Shown here: positions 17,874 to 26,293 of the stretch, piece by piece
How positions within the stretch are numbered: the stretch's first letter is position 1
Layout of the letters: every line of letters starts with the position of its first letter
Assembly: GCA_021794355.1 (NCBI GenBank)
Contig: JAJYRA010000061.1
Location: 1-40,894 of the forward strand
Source of the DNA: Thermoplasmata archaeon
GTDB taxonomy: Archaea > Thermoplasmatota > Thermoplasmata > Thermoplasmatales > Thermoplasmataceae
DNA length: 40,894 nucleotides
Direction: 5' to 3'
Made by a program: the position numbers and the translations under genes
The notes under the pieces: model-generated
Database searches by the model: none
What the model saw: only the letters and a program-made list of their open reading frames with translations
Told to the model about the DNA's origin: nothing

Positions 17874-19141
17874 ATTTTCTGTTCCGCCTCCCTATTTTTA
17901 ATATTCCTCTCTCTCTTTAATCTATGAATAAAAAATATGATCAGTATGAGGGAAAAGAAATAGAAAATGGCTGACATTTCGAAAACGATTGTGAAACCAA
18001 ACCTGGAAGAAACAAATGATGCAAGTATCACTCCATAAAGAAGTGAAGCAATGGCGGAGGATTCACTAACAGAAATATTGTAATACGCCATGTATTTCCC
18101 CTCATTGTTCTTAGGAGAAAGATCGCTTGCCATTGCCTTAGAAACACTGAAAAATATCCCGAATCCCAATCCTATGAAAGACCCTACTATAATGAATGAA
18201 ATTAGATTATTCAATAACGGAATCAATGCAGTTGAGATACCTGAAAGAATGGGAGCAAGGACCAGGAATCTGTTACGTCCATATCTATCAGCCAGTGGAC
18301 CGAAGATCAGAGAGCCAAGAGCAGAGAAAAGGAGTACAACAACACCTGCTATGGCCACATCGGAAGATGGATTGATTATACTCAGAACATTTTCGAAGTA
18401 ATAATATTCAAAAAAACTTAACCCGGTGATTCCAAGGAAGAACATTAAACTACCCGCCACAAGAATGAAGAAGGTTTCATATCCTCTCAGCGGAGTGAAA
18501 ATCTCTCTACCTGCCTTCATAAAACCAAAGGGTTTCTTCTGGACAGGAGTTTCCTGGGAACGAATGGTAATGGTCGTAAACATTGCAGTTGCCATGAGGA
18601 CAACCATCATAATTATTAAGGAATAACTGTATTCTCCTACAGAATTGAGATATCCTGTAACAGCAATTCCAGCGGCATTTCCGAGAAGCGTTATGAATCC
18701 ATTGATACCGGCAGAGGTCCCTCTCTGATCATGTGTGATTAGATCAGGTAGCAATGGTTGGTATGAGCCCGATGAAATGTTCGTTCCAATCTGCATGGTT
18801 GCAAAGAGTATGAAAATCAGGTAGATTGTTCCTATGGAAAGCAATCCAAAGTAGAGCGATACAACTGCAACGACGGAACCAATTATAATGTAAGGCCCTC
18901 TCTTTCCCCAAAATAAGGGGTAGTTATCACTGAAAACTCCAGATAGAAGGGATATGATAACGCCGATGGTTACACCGAAGAATGCAACTAGCCCCAAGTA
19001 AAGTTCAGAAAGTGACTTTGGTTCTATGGCCTGAATCTGCATGGGAAGAATGAGACTTTCGTATGCCAGCCACAGGTAATTTGTACCAAAATGTATGGAA
19101 TTCAGGGATAATAGAAACTTCAGTGATCTTGTTTTTTGCAA
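17870..19141 (-). CDS. MFS transporter, first of a tandem paralogous pair
   Basis: 423 residues, 12 predicted membrane helices, paralogous to the following gene along its whole length (HFGTNYLWLAYESLILP; RGTSAGINGFITLLGNAAG; FFSVSKAMASDLSPKNNEG). The start is a TTG at 19141 preceded by AAGGA a few bases upstream and by a TATA-like TTTATATAAAA close in front. The spacing suggests a short leader with ribosome binding instead of leaderless initiation, or a start slightly downstream. First gene of a two-gene operon. Substrate unknown. Confidence 0.85.
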   Translation of the reverse strand: MQKTRSLKFLLSLNSIHFGTNYLWLAYESLILPMQIQAIEPKSLSELYLGLVAFFGVTIGVIISLLSGVFSDNYPLFWGKRGPYIIIGSVVAVVSLYFGLLSIGTIYLIFILFATMQIGTNISSGSYQPLLPDLITHDQRGTSAGINGFITLLGNAAGIAVTGYLNSVGEYSYSLIIMMVVLMATAMFTTITIRSQETPVQKKPFGFMKAGREIFTPLRGYETFFILVAGSLMFFLGITGLSFFEYYYFENVLSIINPSSDVAIAGVVVLLFSALGSLIFGPLADRYGRNRFLVLAPILSGISTALIPLLNNLISFIIVGSFIGLGFGIFFSVSKAMASDLSPKNNEGKYMAYYNISVSESSAIASLLYGVILASFVSSRFGFTIVFEMSAIFYFFSLILIIFFIHRLKRERNIKNREAEQKI

Positions 19142-19397
19142 TTCCTTTTTATATAAAGACGGAAGATTAAATGCTTTGCTTTTAATGAGAATATTTAATT
19201 CGAATTCATGTTTCTATTCACCGTTCGATTCCATCTTGAAAAGAAGATTCTATAAGTTCCTTTGTAAGATGAGGATAACGCTGCAGATAGTGTCACCCCA
19301 TGATCCCCTAATGAGCTATTTGGAAGAAAGTAAGGATCCTATGGAACGAATAAAAGGGCGAAGAAAAAGGGAAAAATCCTTAAGTTTTTGAGGGATG

Positions 19398-20552
19398 TCA
19401 CAAGAGGTACTTCAAAATTGGAGGAATGAGAAATATCAGGGATATTGATCCTATGATTCCAAAGGCAAGATTGAAATTGCCATAAATATCAAAGAGATAC
19501 CCAACAATTAATGGAGACATGCTACCACCAATCTGGGAACTGAAATTTATAATACCACTGGAAGATGAAACTTTGTCATCACCTCCACTGACATCAGAGG
19601 CCATACTCATAGACGGTCCTGCATAAAGTCCATAGAAGAAGCCTGACGTGGATGATAGTATAAAAATAAGATCAATATTGAGATATGGCAGGAAGATCAG
19701 GGAAATTCCAATTAATGCAGACGGAACGATGGAAAATATGGGCTTACCCCTGGTATGACCTCGGGACAGGTACCCTCCAAGGGGAGATCCAACCAATCCA
19801 CCGATGGCAGGTATCCAGGAAAGAGTATATGCGTTGGAGAATGAGCTGATGTGATCAAACACTATAAAGCTGCTGAATAGGGAAAGAAACCCTATATAGC
19901 TGAATCCTGCGGAAAATCTTATGAAGCAGACATAGACAATATCCCTGGAAATCTTACCAGCAGTTTTTTCTCTTGATTCTACAAGATCTTTCACGAAGAG
20001 CAAATTCAGGATACTCACTGCAATGAGAAGAGAGAAAATTATGATGAAGGGTGTTATTATGCTGATGCGAAACGTTTCCAGGACGAGGAATTCACCAAAG
20101 GATGCGCCCACAAAGAATCCGGTCTGGTATAATCCCACTGAGATAGCTCTCTCCCTGGATGGGGTCCACTTTTGAACTAGAGATGCATTTGTTATATAGA
20201 TAAATGCGGAAAATGTTCCCAGCAGTGCCTGTATGATTATGAGATCTATGTAGGACTGCCTGAGTATGTAGATAAATGGAAAGGTTATGGTCAAAAGGAT
20301 GAATGAAATTTTATTTAGCCTTGCAGTTCCCATCCGATCTGCAATGATTCCTGATGGTATCTGAAAGAGGGTGTACCCAAGCCAGTAGGCAGTTATGAGC
20401 AATGAACCGAGATAAACACTTATGCTCAAGGAAACAATGAGAAAGGGAAGCAGAACCGGGATGAAAAATCTCACGGTGGAATTGAGAATGAAAGAGATAA
20501 ATGAACTCATAAGGATCTGAAACTGTTCTGACCTGTTCTCATGATTCTTCAT
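19398..20552 (-). CDS. MFS transporter (nitrate/sugar-type antiporter-like), substrate unknown
   Basis: 384 residues with 12 predicted membrane helices. The helix 2-3 loop GIIADRMGTARLNK carries the MFS motif A pattern (G-x-x-x-D-R-x-G), and YWLGYTLFQIPSGI precedes it. It is only distantly similar to its neighbours and shorter than most MFS proteins, with short termini and a compact central loop (about 195, SREKTAGKIS). It sits 73 bp downstream of the sugar-porter-like gene on the same strand, so it could be read through from it. Confidence 0.82.
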   Translation of the reverse strand: MKNHENRSEQFQILMSSFISFILNSTVRFFIPVLLPFLIVSLSISVYLGSLLITAYWLGYTLFQIPSGIIADRMGTARLNKISFILLTITFPFIYILRQSYIDLIIIQALLGTFSAFIYITNASLVQKWTPSRERAISVGLYQTGFFVGASFGEFLVLETFRISIITPFIIIFSLLIAVSILNLLFVKDLVESREKTAGKISRDIVYVCFIRFSAGFSYIGFLSLFSSFIVFDHISSFSNAYTLSWIPAIGGLVGSPLGGYLSRGHTRGKPIFSIVPSALIGISLIFLPYLNIDLIFILSSTSGFFYGLYAGPSMSMASDVSGGDDKVSSSSGIINFSSQIGGSMSPLIVGYLFDIYGNFNLAFGIIGSISLIFLIPPILKYLL

Positions 20553-20625
20553 TTTGTCAACACCATTACTCCGAAGTTAAAAAAAATAAGGAATTTTTTA
20601 CTCATTTCAGGGAAATTTATGAGGT

Positions 20626-21999
20626 TTAAACATTTTCCAGTGGTTTGTTTACGGCGGAATCTCCCCAGATAAAAAGAATCAACCCGGCTATTATGGTTGT
20701 TATCCCGATGAACAGGAATCCCTTGAAGAATGACCAATCCACCACCAGAATGGGAAGTAATAGTGCACCTATGGCTCCTCCGATGTGACCTAGACCGTCA
20801 CCCATGGCAAATCCGGAAGCCCTTCCATTTGTTGGATAACTTTCCGATGTGTACATATAGGCTATACCGAGGGTAAAAGCTAGGGCGTAGGATGCGAGGA
20901 AACCTCCAGTGGCAATTATTACCGAATCATATTTGGTGCCGAATAGAATCATCCCTATGAGCCATATGAAGGAACCCATAAGAATGATGTATTTTCTGTC
21001 AAATCTGTCTGCAATGCTATAGGCCATGATTGCCCCAATGGGATATCCGATAGCACCTATGGCAATGTAGAGTATGGATGAACCCACTGTAATGCCTGTA
21101 TCAGAAAGAAGTGTGGTGGCATCACCAAGAAACGCATAATTTCCTATGTACCATAGACCCCACCATAATCCAAATATCAACATTCTCTTCCTGTAAGGAG
21201 GTTTCCACAGGTAAGAGAATGGTAATTTCTTGCTTGCTATCTCAATATTGGAGATATCCGCCTCAGTAACATCTTTCAAAGCAACCCCCTTCGAAACGGC
21301 ATATTTTTCAAGATTTTCAACGACTTTTTCTGCCTGATCTATTTTTCCATGGGTTACAAGCCACCTAGGAGATCTTGGTAGTTCAGCTCTCAGAATTACT
21401 GCTATGACCGCGATGAGTCCACCTATGAAGAACAACCAGCGCCAGCCTGCAGCATCTGACGGTGTCACAAGGGCAAGTGCAACGAAGGGGGTAACAGCCT
21501 GACCCAAAATTCCAAGGAGAAATGTGACCTCTCCCATGTGACCTCTTCTCTTGGCCGGTGAGAATTCACCAATATAGGCTGGCATCAAATTCAGATCTGC
21601 ACCAAGACCAAGTCCTGTGATGAACCTGAATATTATAAGCATATACAGATTCAGGGAACCTGCATCTCCAAAGGAGCCGCCGGCCATGAGAAGCATGGTT
21701 ATGAGCAACATTGGATATCTTCCATATTTATCTGCGAAAAAGCCTATTATGTAAGACCCAAAAACATAACCAATAAGACCTATGGAAAGTGCAAGGAACA
21801 GGCTTTCAGACCCCGTAAGATTGAACTGTGGGCCAATAGCCGGCATTGCGAATCCTATATCGGAAATGTCATAAAAGGTAAAGAAGTAACCAACCCCTAT
21901 GATTGCTAAAAATGACGCTGGAAGAGGCCATTTTTCAAATCTCTGCATCCTGGCAATAACGGAACGAACCCTATTTTCATCCGTGTTTTGATTTTCCAT
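20626..21999 (-). CDS. MFS metabolite:H+ symporter, sugar-porter-like
   Basis: 457 residues, 12 predicted helices, with clear sugar-porter/metabolite-symporter signatures: FADKYGRYPML between helices 2 and 3, RFITGLGLGADLNLMPAY in helix 4, EFSPAKRRGHMGE after it, and PRSPRWLVTHGKIDQAEKVV before the central loop. Members import sugars, organic acids or aromatic acids with protons. The start is set at ATG 21999, not the ATG at 22017. A TATA box on the minus strand (TTTAAAA) lies 22-28 bp before 21999 but only 4-10 bp before 22017, so a leaderless transcript would exclude the upstream ATG. Confidence 0.85.
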   Translation of the reverse strand: MENQNTDENRVRSVIARMQRFEKWPLPASFLAIIGVGYFFTFYDISDIGFAMPAIGPQFNLTGSESLFLALSIGLIGYVFGSYIIGFFADKYGRYPMLLITMLLMAGGSFGDAGSLNLYMLIIFRFITGLGLGADLNLMPAYIGEFSPAKRRGHMGEVTFLLGILGQAVTPFVALALVTPSDAAGWRWLFFIGGLIAVIAVILRAELPRSPRWLVTHGKIDQAEKVVENLEKYAVSKGVALKDVTEADISNIEIASKKLPFSYLWKPPYRKRMLIFGLWWGLWYIGNYAFLGDATTLLSDTGITVGSSILYIAIGAIGYPIGAIMAYSIADRFDRKYIILMGSFIWLIGMILFGTKYDSVIIATGGFLASYALAFTLGIAYMYTSESYPTNGRASGFAMGDGLGHIGGAIGALLLPILVVDWSFFKGFLFIGITTIIAGLILFIWGDSAVNKPLENV

Positions 22000-22020
22000 A
22001 TTAATAAAATAACCCATTAC

Positions 22021-22027
22021 TTTTAAA
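22021..22027 (-). promoter_or_regulatory. TATA box that decides the sugar-porter start
   Basis: Minus-strand TTTAAAA ends about 22 bp before the ATG at 21999. The alternative upstream ATG at 22017 would lie almost inside the promoter. Confidence 0.55.
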
Positions 22028-22116
22028 TGTTTTGTCCGCTTGTCCTAAATTTAAGTATAATATTGCAGAATCCACCCCATTTATTGGAAAAATTGTTTCA
22101 AGTCACAATGATGAAT

Positions 22117-22482
22117 TTAAAGTATCAGTAGTATCCCACCGATTCCGGACAGTACTGGACCGATCACAAACCCTCCCCCGAGGAAAAATATGATTATGCT
22201 CAGTACAAGGATAAGAACACCATTTTCAACCTTTCCTCTTCCTTTTTCTGCATGACCAGCATTATAAATAATTATTCCCAATACAATCCAGATGATTGGT
22301 ATGATGGCAAGAATTATGGACCCTCCAATTATGGCGAGCCCTGCCGGGTTGAATAATATCAATGAACCTACACCTGCAAGACCTGCAATAAAAATCGCTA
22401 GAAATACGAGAATACCTGATATAACAGTGATAACTGCGCCTATCGTGGTGATGAAGTAACGAACATTTGCGTTTGAAGCCAT
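22117..22482 (-). CDS. Small four-helix membrane protein
   Basis: 121 residues, not recognised. Three to four hydrophobic helices: about 8-36, 44-72, 86-103 and 104-120, with a single charged loop (NAGHAEKGRGKVENG, about 73-87). Very glycine/isoleucine-rich, like DUF4064/DUF4870-type small membrane proteins. A TATA-like TTTATATAC lies 18-26 bp before the ATG, and a 26-bp near-palindrome lies further upstream. Function unknown. Confidence 0.65.
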   Translation of the reverse strand: MASNANVRYFITTIGAVITVISGILVFLAIFIAGLAGVGSLILFNPAGLAIIGGSIILAIIPIIWIVLGIIIYNAGHAEKGRGKVENGVLILVLSIIIFFLGGGFVIGPVLSGIGGILLIL

Positions 22483-22524
22483 GATATCATATCTGCATGT
22501 AGTATATAAATATATTTTTAATAA

Positions 22525-22550
22525 AATAGAACAATATATATTATTCTATT
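22525..22550. promoter_or_regulatory. 26-bp near-perfect palindrome
   Basis: The 26 bases are symmetric at 24 positions (one mismatched pair), with outer arms AATAGAA and TTCTATT and an ATATAT centre. It lies 11 bp beyond the stop codon of the DUF2079 gene and about 43-68 bp before the start of the small membrane protein gene. It could be a 3' hairpin for the former or a regulator site for the latter. Confidence 0.45.
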
Positions 22551-22561
22551 AGCACGAATAT

Positions 22562-24508
22562 TCACAGATTATCTGGGCCAAACAGTGTCAAGTTAAAAAG
22601 CTTATTTGCATCGTATATGGGTAGATTGAAGGTTATGACAGGATTCGAATAGAAATAATTCAATGAAAATCTTAGGTGCTCAACATATGTCTTCCCAACA
22701 TTTGAGGCAGATATTTCTGTTGTATTTATTGTCGTTTTAAGAACCTGGGAATTCAACGAAAAATTGTTTATATTTACTCTTTGAGCAAATTCTGGAAACG
22801 TTATATTTAGCATATATGTCCCAGGAATTAGCATGGTTGTATAAAAATGGAGAGAGGTATTATGACCCCCAGTTTCAAGGGAAAAACATTTTTCTTGCTG
22901 GTTAATGGGGTTGTAATAAACAGGTTTATCGTGGTAGCCTTTCTTCAGGAGAACCATACCATCCTGGAACGCCTCTATGCCGTAGTTCCCACTTTTGAAT
23001 AATTTGTTCATGGATTCACACATTGTAAGGTAAGGACCCGTTGAGAAACCTTGGGAGAACCCTAAAGCGTATTGTATATTATTTGTAAATGTTAAATTTT
23101 GGAGTTCAATGGTCAGATTTTTGTTATAACCAAAAATTGTGTTAAATGCTTCCAAGCATGATAGGGCGGGGTCATGAACATCAAGATAGGGAAGATCATT
23201 CTGATAGATGACTCTAGAACAATCAGAAGGTATAAGATCGGTGACATTGACGTAATTATCATATTGTTGAATATCGGGATGTAGAATGTTCATGTTAAAA
23301 GGATTTGATGAATATCTGTTTACTGGACTATATGGCTGAAATACCAAGGCAAAAAGAACAACTGCGATGAATACGGAAATGGGCTGTTTTCTCCTTTTCA
23401 CCTCCATTACCAATTTATGAAATAATCTCGTCTTCCTTCCCTTTGCACCTTCTTTGGGGTCAGTGGCATCATTTATTCGAATTGATTCAATTAACCCAAT
23501 ATATAGGAAGGGCGCTAATGTAACCGTATATTGATAATGATAAAATCCAGGATAAATATAGACGTTATAATTATTAAAAAAGGAGATCATTATAAAGGGT
23601 GTAAGGAATATCATCCATTTCCAAGACTTTATAGGTATAAACAAAAGGGGGGAAAAAATAAGAACTATAGTAATAACCTTGTTATCGATATTCTGAAAAA
23701 ATATATCAAGAGGATTTCCAGAACTGATATGGAAATACCCACCAAGACTTCCCTTTTGTGCCAAATAATAGGGAGATTTAAATATGAGGAAATATGAAAC
23801 TGAGAGAAATATTACAAAGATTAAAAAATTCACCACAGAATAATTGAAAATCTTTCGATCCATTTTTTTATTTTTAAATAATTTGTTATAAATACCGGTA
23901 AGAAGAATTAGGACCATTAAGATAGCGGGAAAAACCAGATATGGAAATCTGACTACTCCTGAGAGAAATAAGAAGATAGAAGAAGATATGTATTTTTCTT
24001 TGGTGAAAAGGTAAAATCCCATAAGGAAAAGAAAGATAAAAAAAGCCTGAAAATGAAAATCATAATAATTAACACCAGCAAGAGGAAAATACAGGAGATA
24101 GGAAATGGAAATGAGCATGGAAGAAAGACCATCGTGAGTATAGTTCTTGGCAATTTTATAAATGATCAGGGATGGTAGTCCCAGAAATATTTCCTGGATT
24201 ATGAGCATTCCTGCTATTCCATCAATTAATATAAGGGGGCTGAAAAGAATTCTGAGGAGAGAAAAGCCTATCATATATTTCACATAGGCAAAATAATGGT
24301 AGTACAGTAGAGACTTCATGGTGAGTGATATTATTCCAGCATCAAAAACACTTTCCTGCATATTGTACATCAAAAGAATATCAATAACACTCCAGAAAAA
24401 AACAAAAATAATAAAGGCACAGAAGTTGATTAACTCGTAAGTTTCTATAGTTTTAATTGAAACAGTAATACCTTTGGTAATTCCTTTTAATTTCTGGAGT
24501 TTTTCCAT
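22562..24508 (-). CDS. DUF2079 family membrane protein, putative GT-C glycosyltransferase
   Basis: 648 residues with about ten membrane helices in the first 400 and a mostly exterior C-terminal third with NxS/T sequons. The pattern FDAGIISLTMKSLLYY near 60, YYHYFAYVKYM, a long hydrophobic helix pair, and YYDFHFQAFFIFLFLMGFYL (about 150) match the FD..l..Q / H / dFH.e signature of DUF2079. That family is related to membrane glycosyltransferases. A TATA-like TATAATATAGG lies about 24-34 bp upstream. With the GT2-like gene 150 bp before it, it probably serves surface glycosylation. Biochemical function of the family is not settled. Confidence 0.75.
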   Translation of the reverse strand: MEKLQKLKGITKGITVSIKTIETYELINFCAFIIFVFFWSVIDILLMYNMQESVFDAGIISLTMKSLLYYHYFAYVKYMIGFSLLRILFSPLILIDGIAGMLIIQEIFLGLPSLIIYKIAKNYTHDGLSSMLISISYLLYFPLAGVNYYDFHFQAFFIFLFLMGFYLFTKEKYISSSIFLFLSGVVRFPYLVFPAILMVLILLTGIYNKLFKNKKMDRKIFNYSVVNFLIFVIFLSVSYFLIFKSPYYLAQKGSLGGYFHISSGNPLDIFFQNIDNKVITIVLIFSPLLFIPIKSWKWMIFLTPFIMISFFNNYNVYIYPGFYHYQYTVTLAPFLYIGLIESIRINDATDPKEGAKGRKTRLFHKLVMEVKRRKQPISVFIAVVLFALVFQPYSPVNRYSSNPFNMNILHPDIQQYDNYVNVTDLIPSDCSRVIYQNDLPYLDVHDPALSCLEAFNTIFGYNKNLTIELQNLTFTNNIQYALGFSQGFSTGPYLTMCESMNKLFKSGNYGIEAFQDGMVLLKKGYHDKPVYYNPINQQEKCFSLETGGHNTSLHFYTTMLIPGTYMLNITFPEFAQRVNINNFSLNSQVLKTTINTTEISASNVGKTYVEHLRFSLNYFYSNPVITFNLPIYDANKLFNLTLFGPDNL

Positions 24509-24658
24509 TTCTTACCTTTAATTCTTCTACCTATATTATAATTCTCAAAATTTGCCATTCCAAATTCAAGATTGTCTATTAATCTGAGTTGGTTCTAATT
24601 TTTATCCTCTTGAGACTCAACCTTTTGCATTGTTCATTATTTCCTCAGTGGATGGATA

Positions 24659-25591
24659 CTAAATGGGAGGAGTATAGGAATCCTTATTAAATTGTGGCTG
24701 AATGATTTTCGGTTGATCGGATTCCTTGATTATTCTGTGTTCTATAAATTCTTTGTTGATACTCTTGCCCCCTTTAAGGAATTTCATGTGATAATTGTAT
24801 ATCTCTTCCCAAAAATTTTCATAATCGTGAGCTTCCTTGTATTTGTGATAAATACCGGAAAGTTGAGAATTCTCGCTTGAAAGGTCAAAACTTGAGTAAT
24901 CTTTGGTTGGTTGCAAATATCTTTTAGTTTTCATTTTATTAAAAAAATTCTCCGGGAATATGGAGTAATATTTGAATATGGGTCTTGGAAGGTAGATATA
25001 TCTCTCCGGCAATCCGCTACTGATCTTTCTGCCTTCCAATATAGACCTCAGTATTCTGCTCTTAACCCTTTTTCTGGTCCTTGAATCCATGAGATCCTTA
25101 AGGGTATATTTAAACCCCATTGTATTCGCATCATATAGTACTTTTATATCTCTTCTATTTTTTGAGAATCTTACCCTGAATTCTTCATTAAAGAGGATCT
25201 TGCTTCCCAGAATCTGATAGTAAGGAAACGAGAATACTTCGTCCCTTGGATATATATCCGGTAAGCTCCTTATGAAAGGGATGTTTTCTTCAGGGATGAT
25301 TTCATTCGCATCAATTTCAAATATGTATGTGCCCTTGCATCTGTACCTTACCATATTCAACGCATTTTTTAAAGCCGAGCCGTCGAAGCTTTTCTGATCC
25401 CATTTATCCCTGAATAACTGTATTCGTGAGTCCTGTTGGGATAGTGTTTCAAGAACTTCGTAGGTTTTGTCTTCCGAAAAACCATCGGATATGAGGAATT
25501 CATCACAGAGTGGCAGAGCGGACTTTATGGCTTCAACAAAGGGATATCCGGATGAAATACCATTTCTAATAGCCATGAAGCAGGAAATCAT
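24659..25591 (-). CDS. GT-A type glycosyltransferase (family 2-like)
   Basis: 310 residues. The N-terminus (SCFMAIRNGISSGYPFVEAI) followed by DEFLISDGFSEDKTYEVL (about 30-46) is the nucleotide-binding half of a GT2 enzyme, with the S-D-G-x-S-x-D motif. The metal-binding DxD region is FEIDANEIIP (91-100), a variant with Asp-Ala-Asn-Glu found in one GT2 subgroup. The C-terminal half is basic and has no membrane helix, so the protein is cytoplasmic or peripheral. It precedes the DUF2079 gene on the same strand with a 150-bp gap. Donor and acceptor unknown. Confidence 0.75.
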   Translation of the reverse strand: MISCFMAIRNGISSGYPFVEAIKSALPLCDEFLISDGFSEDKTYEVLETLSQQDSRIQLFRDKWDQKSFDGSALKNALNMVRYRCKGTYIFEIDANEIIPEENIPFIRSLPDIYPRDEVFSFPYYQILGSKILFNEEFRVRFSKNRRDIKVLYDANTMGFKYTLKDLMDSRTRKRVKSRILRSILEGRKISSGLPERYIYLPRPIFKYYSIFPENFFNKMKTKRYLQPTKDYSSFDLSSENSQLSGIYHKYKEAHDYENFWEEIYNYHMKFLKGGKSINKEFIEHRIIKESDQPKIIQPQFNKDSYTPPI

Positions 25592-25705
25592 TGAAACTTT
25601 ATATTAATGTATATCTTAAACTTTTTAGCCCTCCTATGGACAACACATTTCTTATTCCTCATTAAAAAGTATAATGAAAGTAACGTTTAGATGTTAAGCA
25701 ATTCA

Positions 25706-25717
25706 TATTTATAAAAG
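25706..25717 (+). promoter_or_regulatory. TATA box of the hemerythrin gene
   Basis: TATTTATAAAAG lies 17-28 bp before the ATG at 25734, consistent with a leaderless mRNA. Confidence 0.6.
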
Positions 25718-25733
25718 CAAACTATACTAATCC

Positions 25734-26177
25734 ATGGCAAAGAAAGAAGAGTTTACAGACGAACATGAACGCGTTGCATCAGATCTCAGATTTCTAGTCT
25801 CAGGTCTTCAGAGGGATGAGTTGGATTTGGACCTGTTTGATAGGATGGAAAACAGGCTCAAAAATCATATGTATGACGAGGAAAATTTCATTTTTAAAAA
25901 AATAGAAAAACGATATGAACTTGGAAACGAAATTGCCGGTTTTGAGACGGAACATGCTGCCATGTGGAGGCTTATTGATCTGATACATGATGAAATCAAT
26001 ACAGGTCATCACGTAAAAATTAAGAAATATTTTGATGAGCTCAGTGATATTTTCAGAGAACATAATACAAGAGAAGAACGTTATGTCTATTCGAAATTGG
26101 GTGAATATGAGTCAGTTACAGAAAGGGAAAGACCGAGAAACTGGATCTGCAACAGACTTAACAGGAGAACGGCTTGA
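25734..26177 (+). CDS. Hemerythrin HHE-domain protein
   Basis: 147 residues, almost all helical. Candidate di-iron ligands follow the HHE/hemerythrin order: H11 (FTDEHERV), H45 and E49 (KNHMYDEEN), H74 (ETEHAAMW), H110 and E114 (REHNTREERYVY). The family binds O2 or NO or handles iron and oxidative stress. The C-terminal ~25 residues are basic and probably disordered. It is separated by about 115 bp from the mutase operon on the same strand, with its own promoter, so joint function is not implied. Oxygen or redox sensing in the cytoplasm is the likeliest role. Confidence 0.85.
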   Translation: MAKKEEFTDEHERVASDLRFLVSGLQRDELDLDLFDRMENRLKNHMYDEENFIFKKIEKRYELGNEIAGFETEHAAMWRLIDLIHDEINTGHHVKIKKYFDELSDIFREHNTREERYVYSKLGEYESVTERERPRNWICNRLNRRTA

Positions 26178-26293
26178 ATATCCCAATGAACAGAAAATGT
26201 GTTTTCCCTCAAACCTGACTCTTTAAGTTTTTGCTGCAAATCTTATTATAAAGGAATGTTAAAGCATATATCTCTTGATTCTATTTAGTTGAC

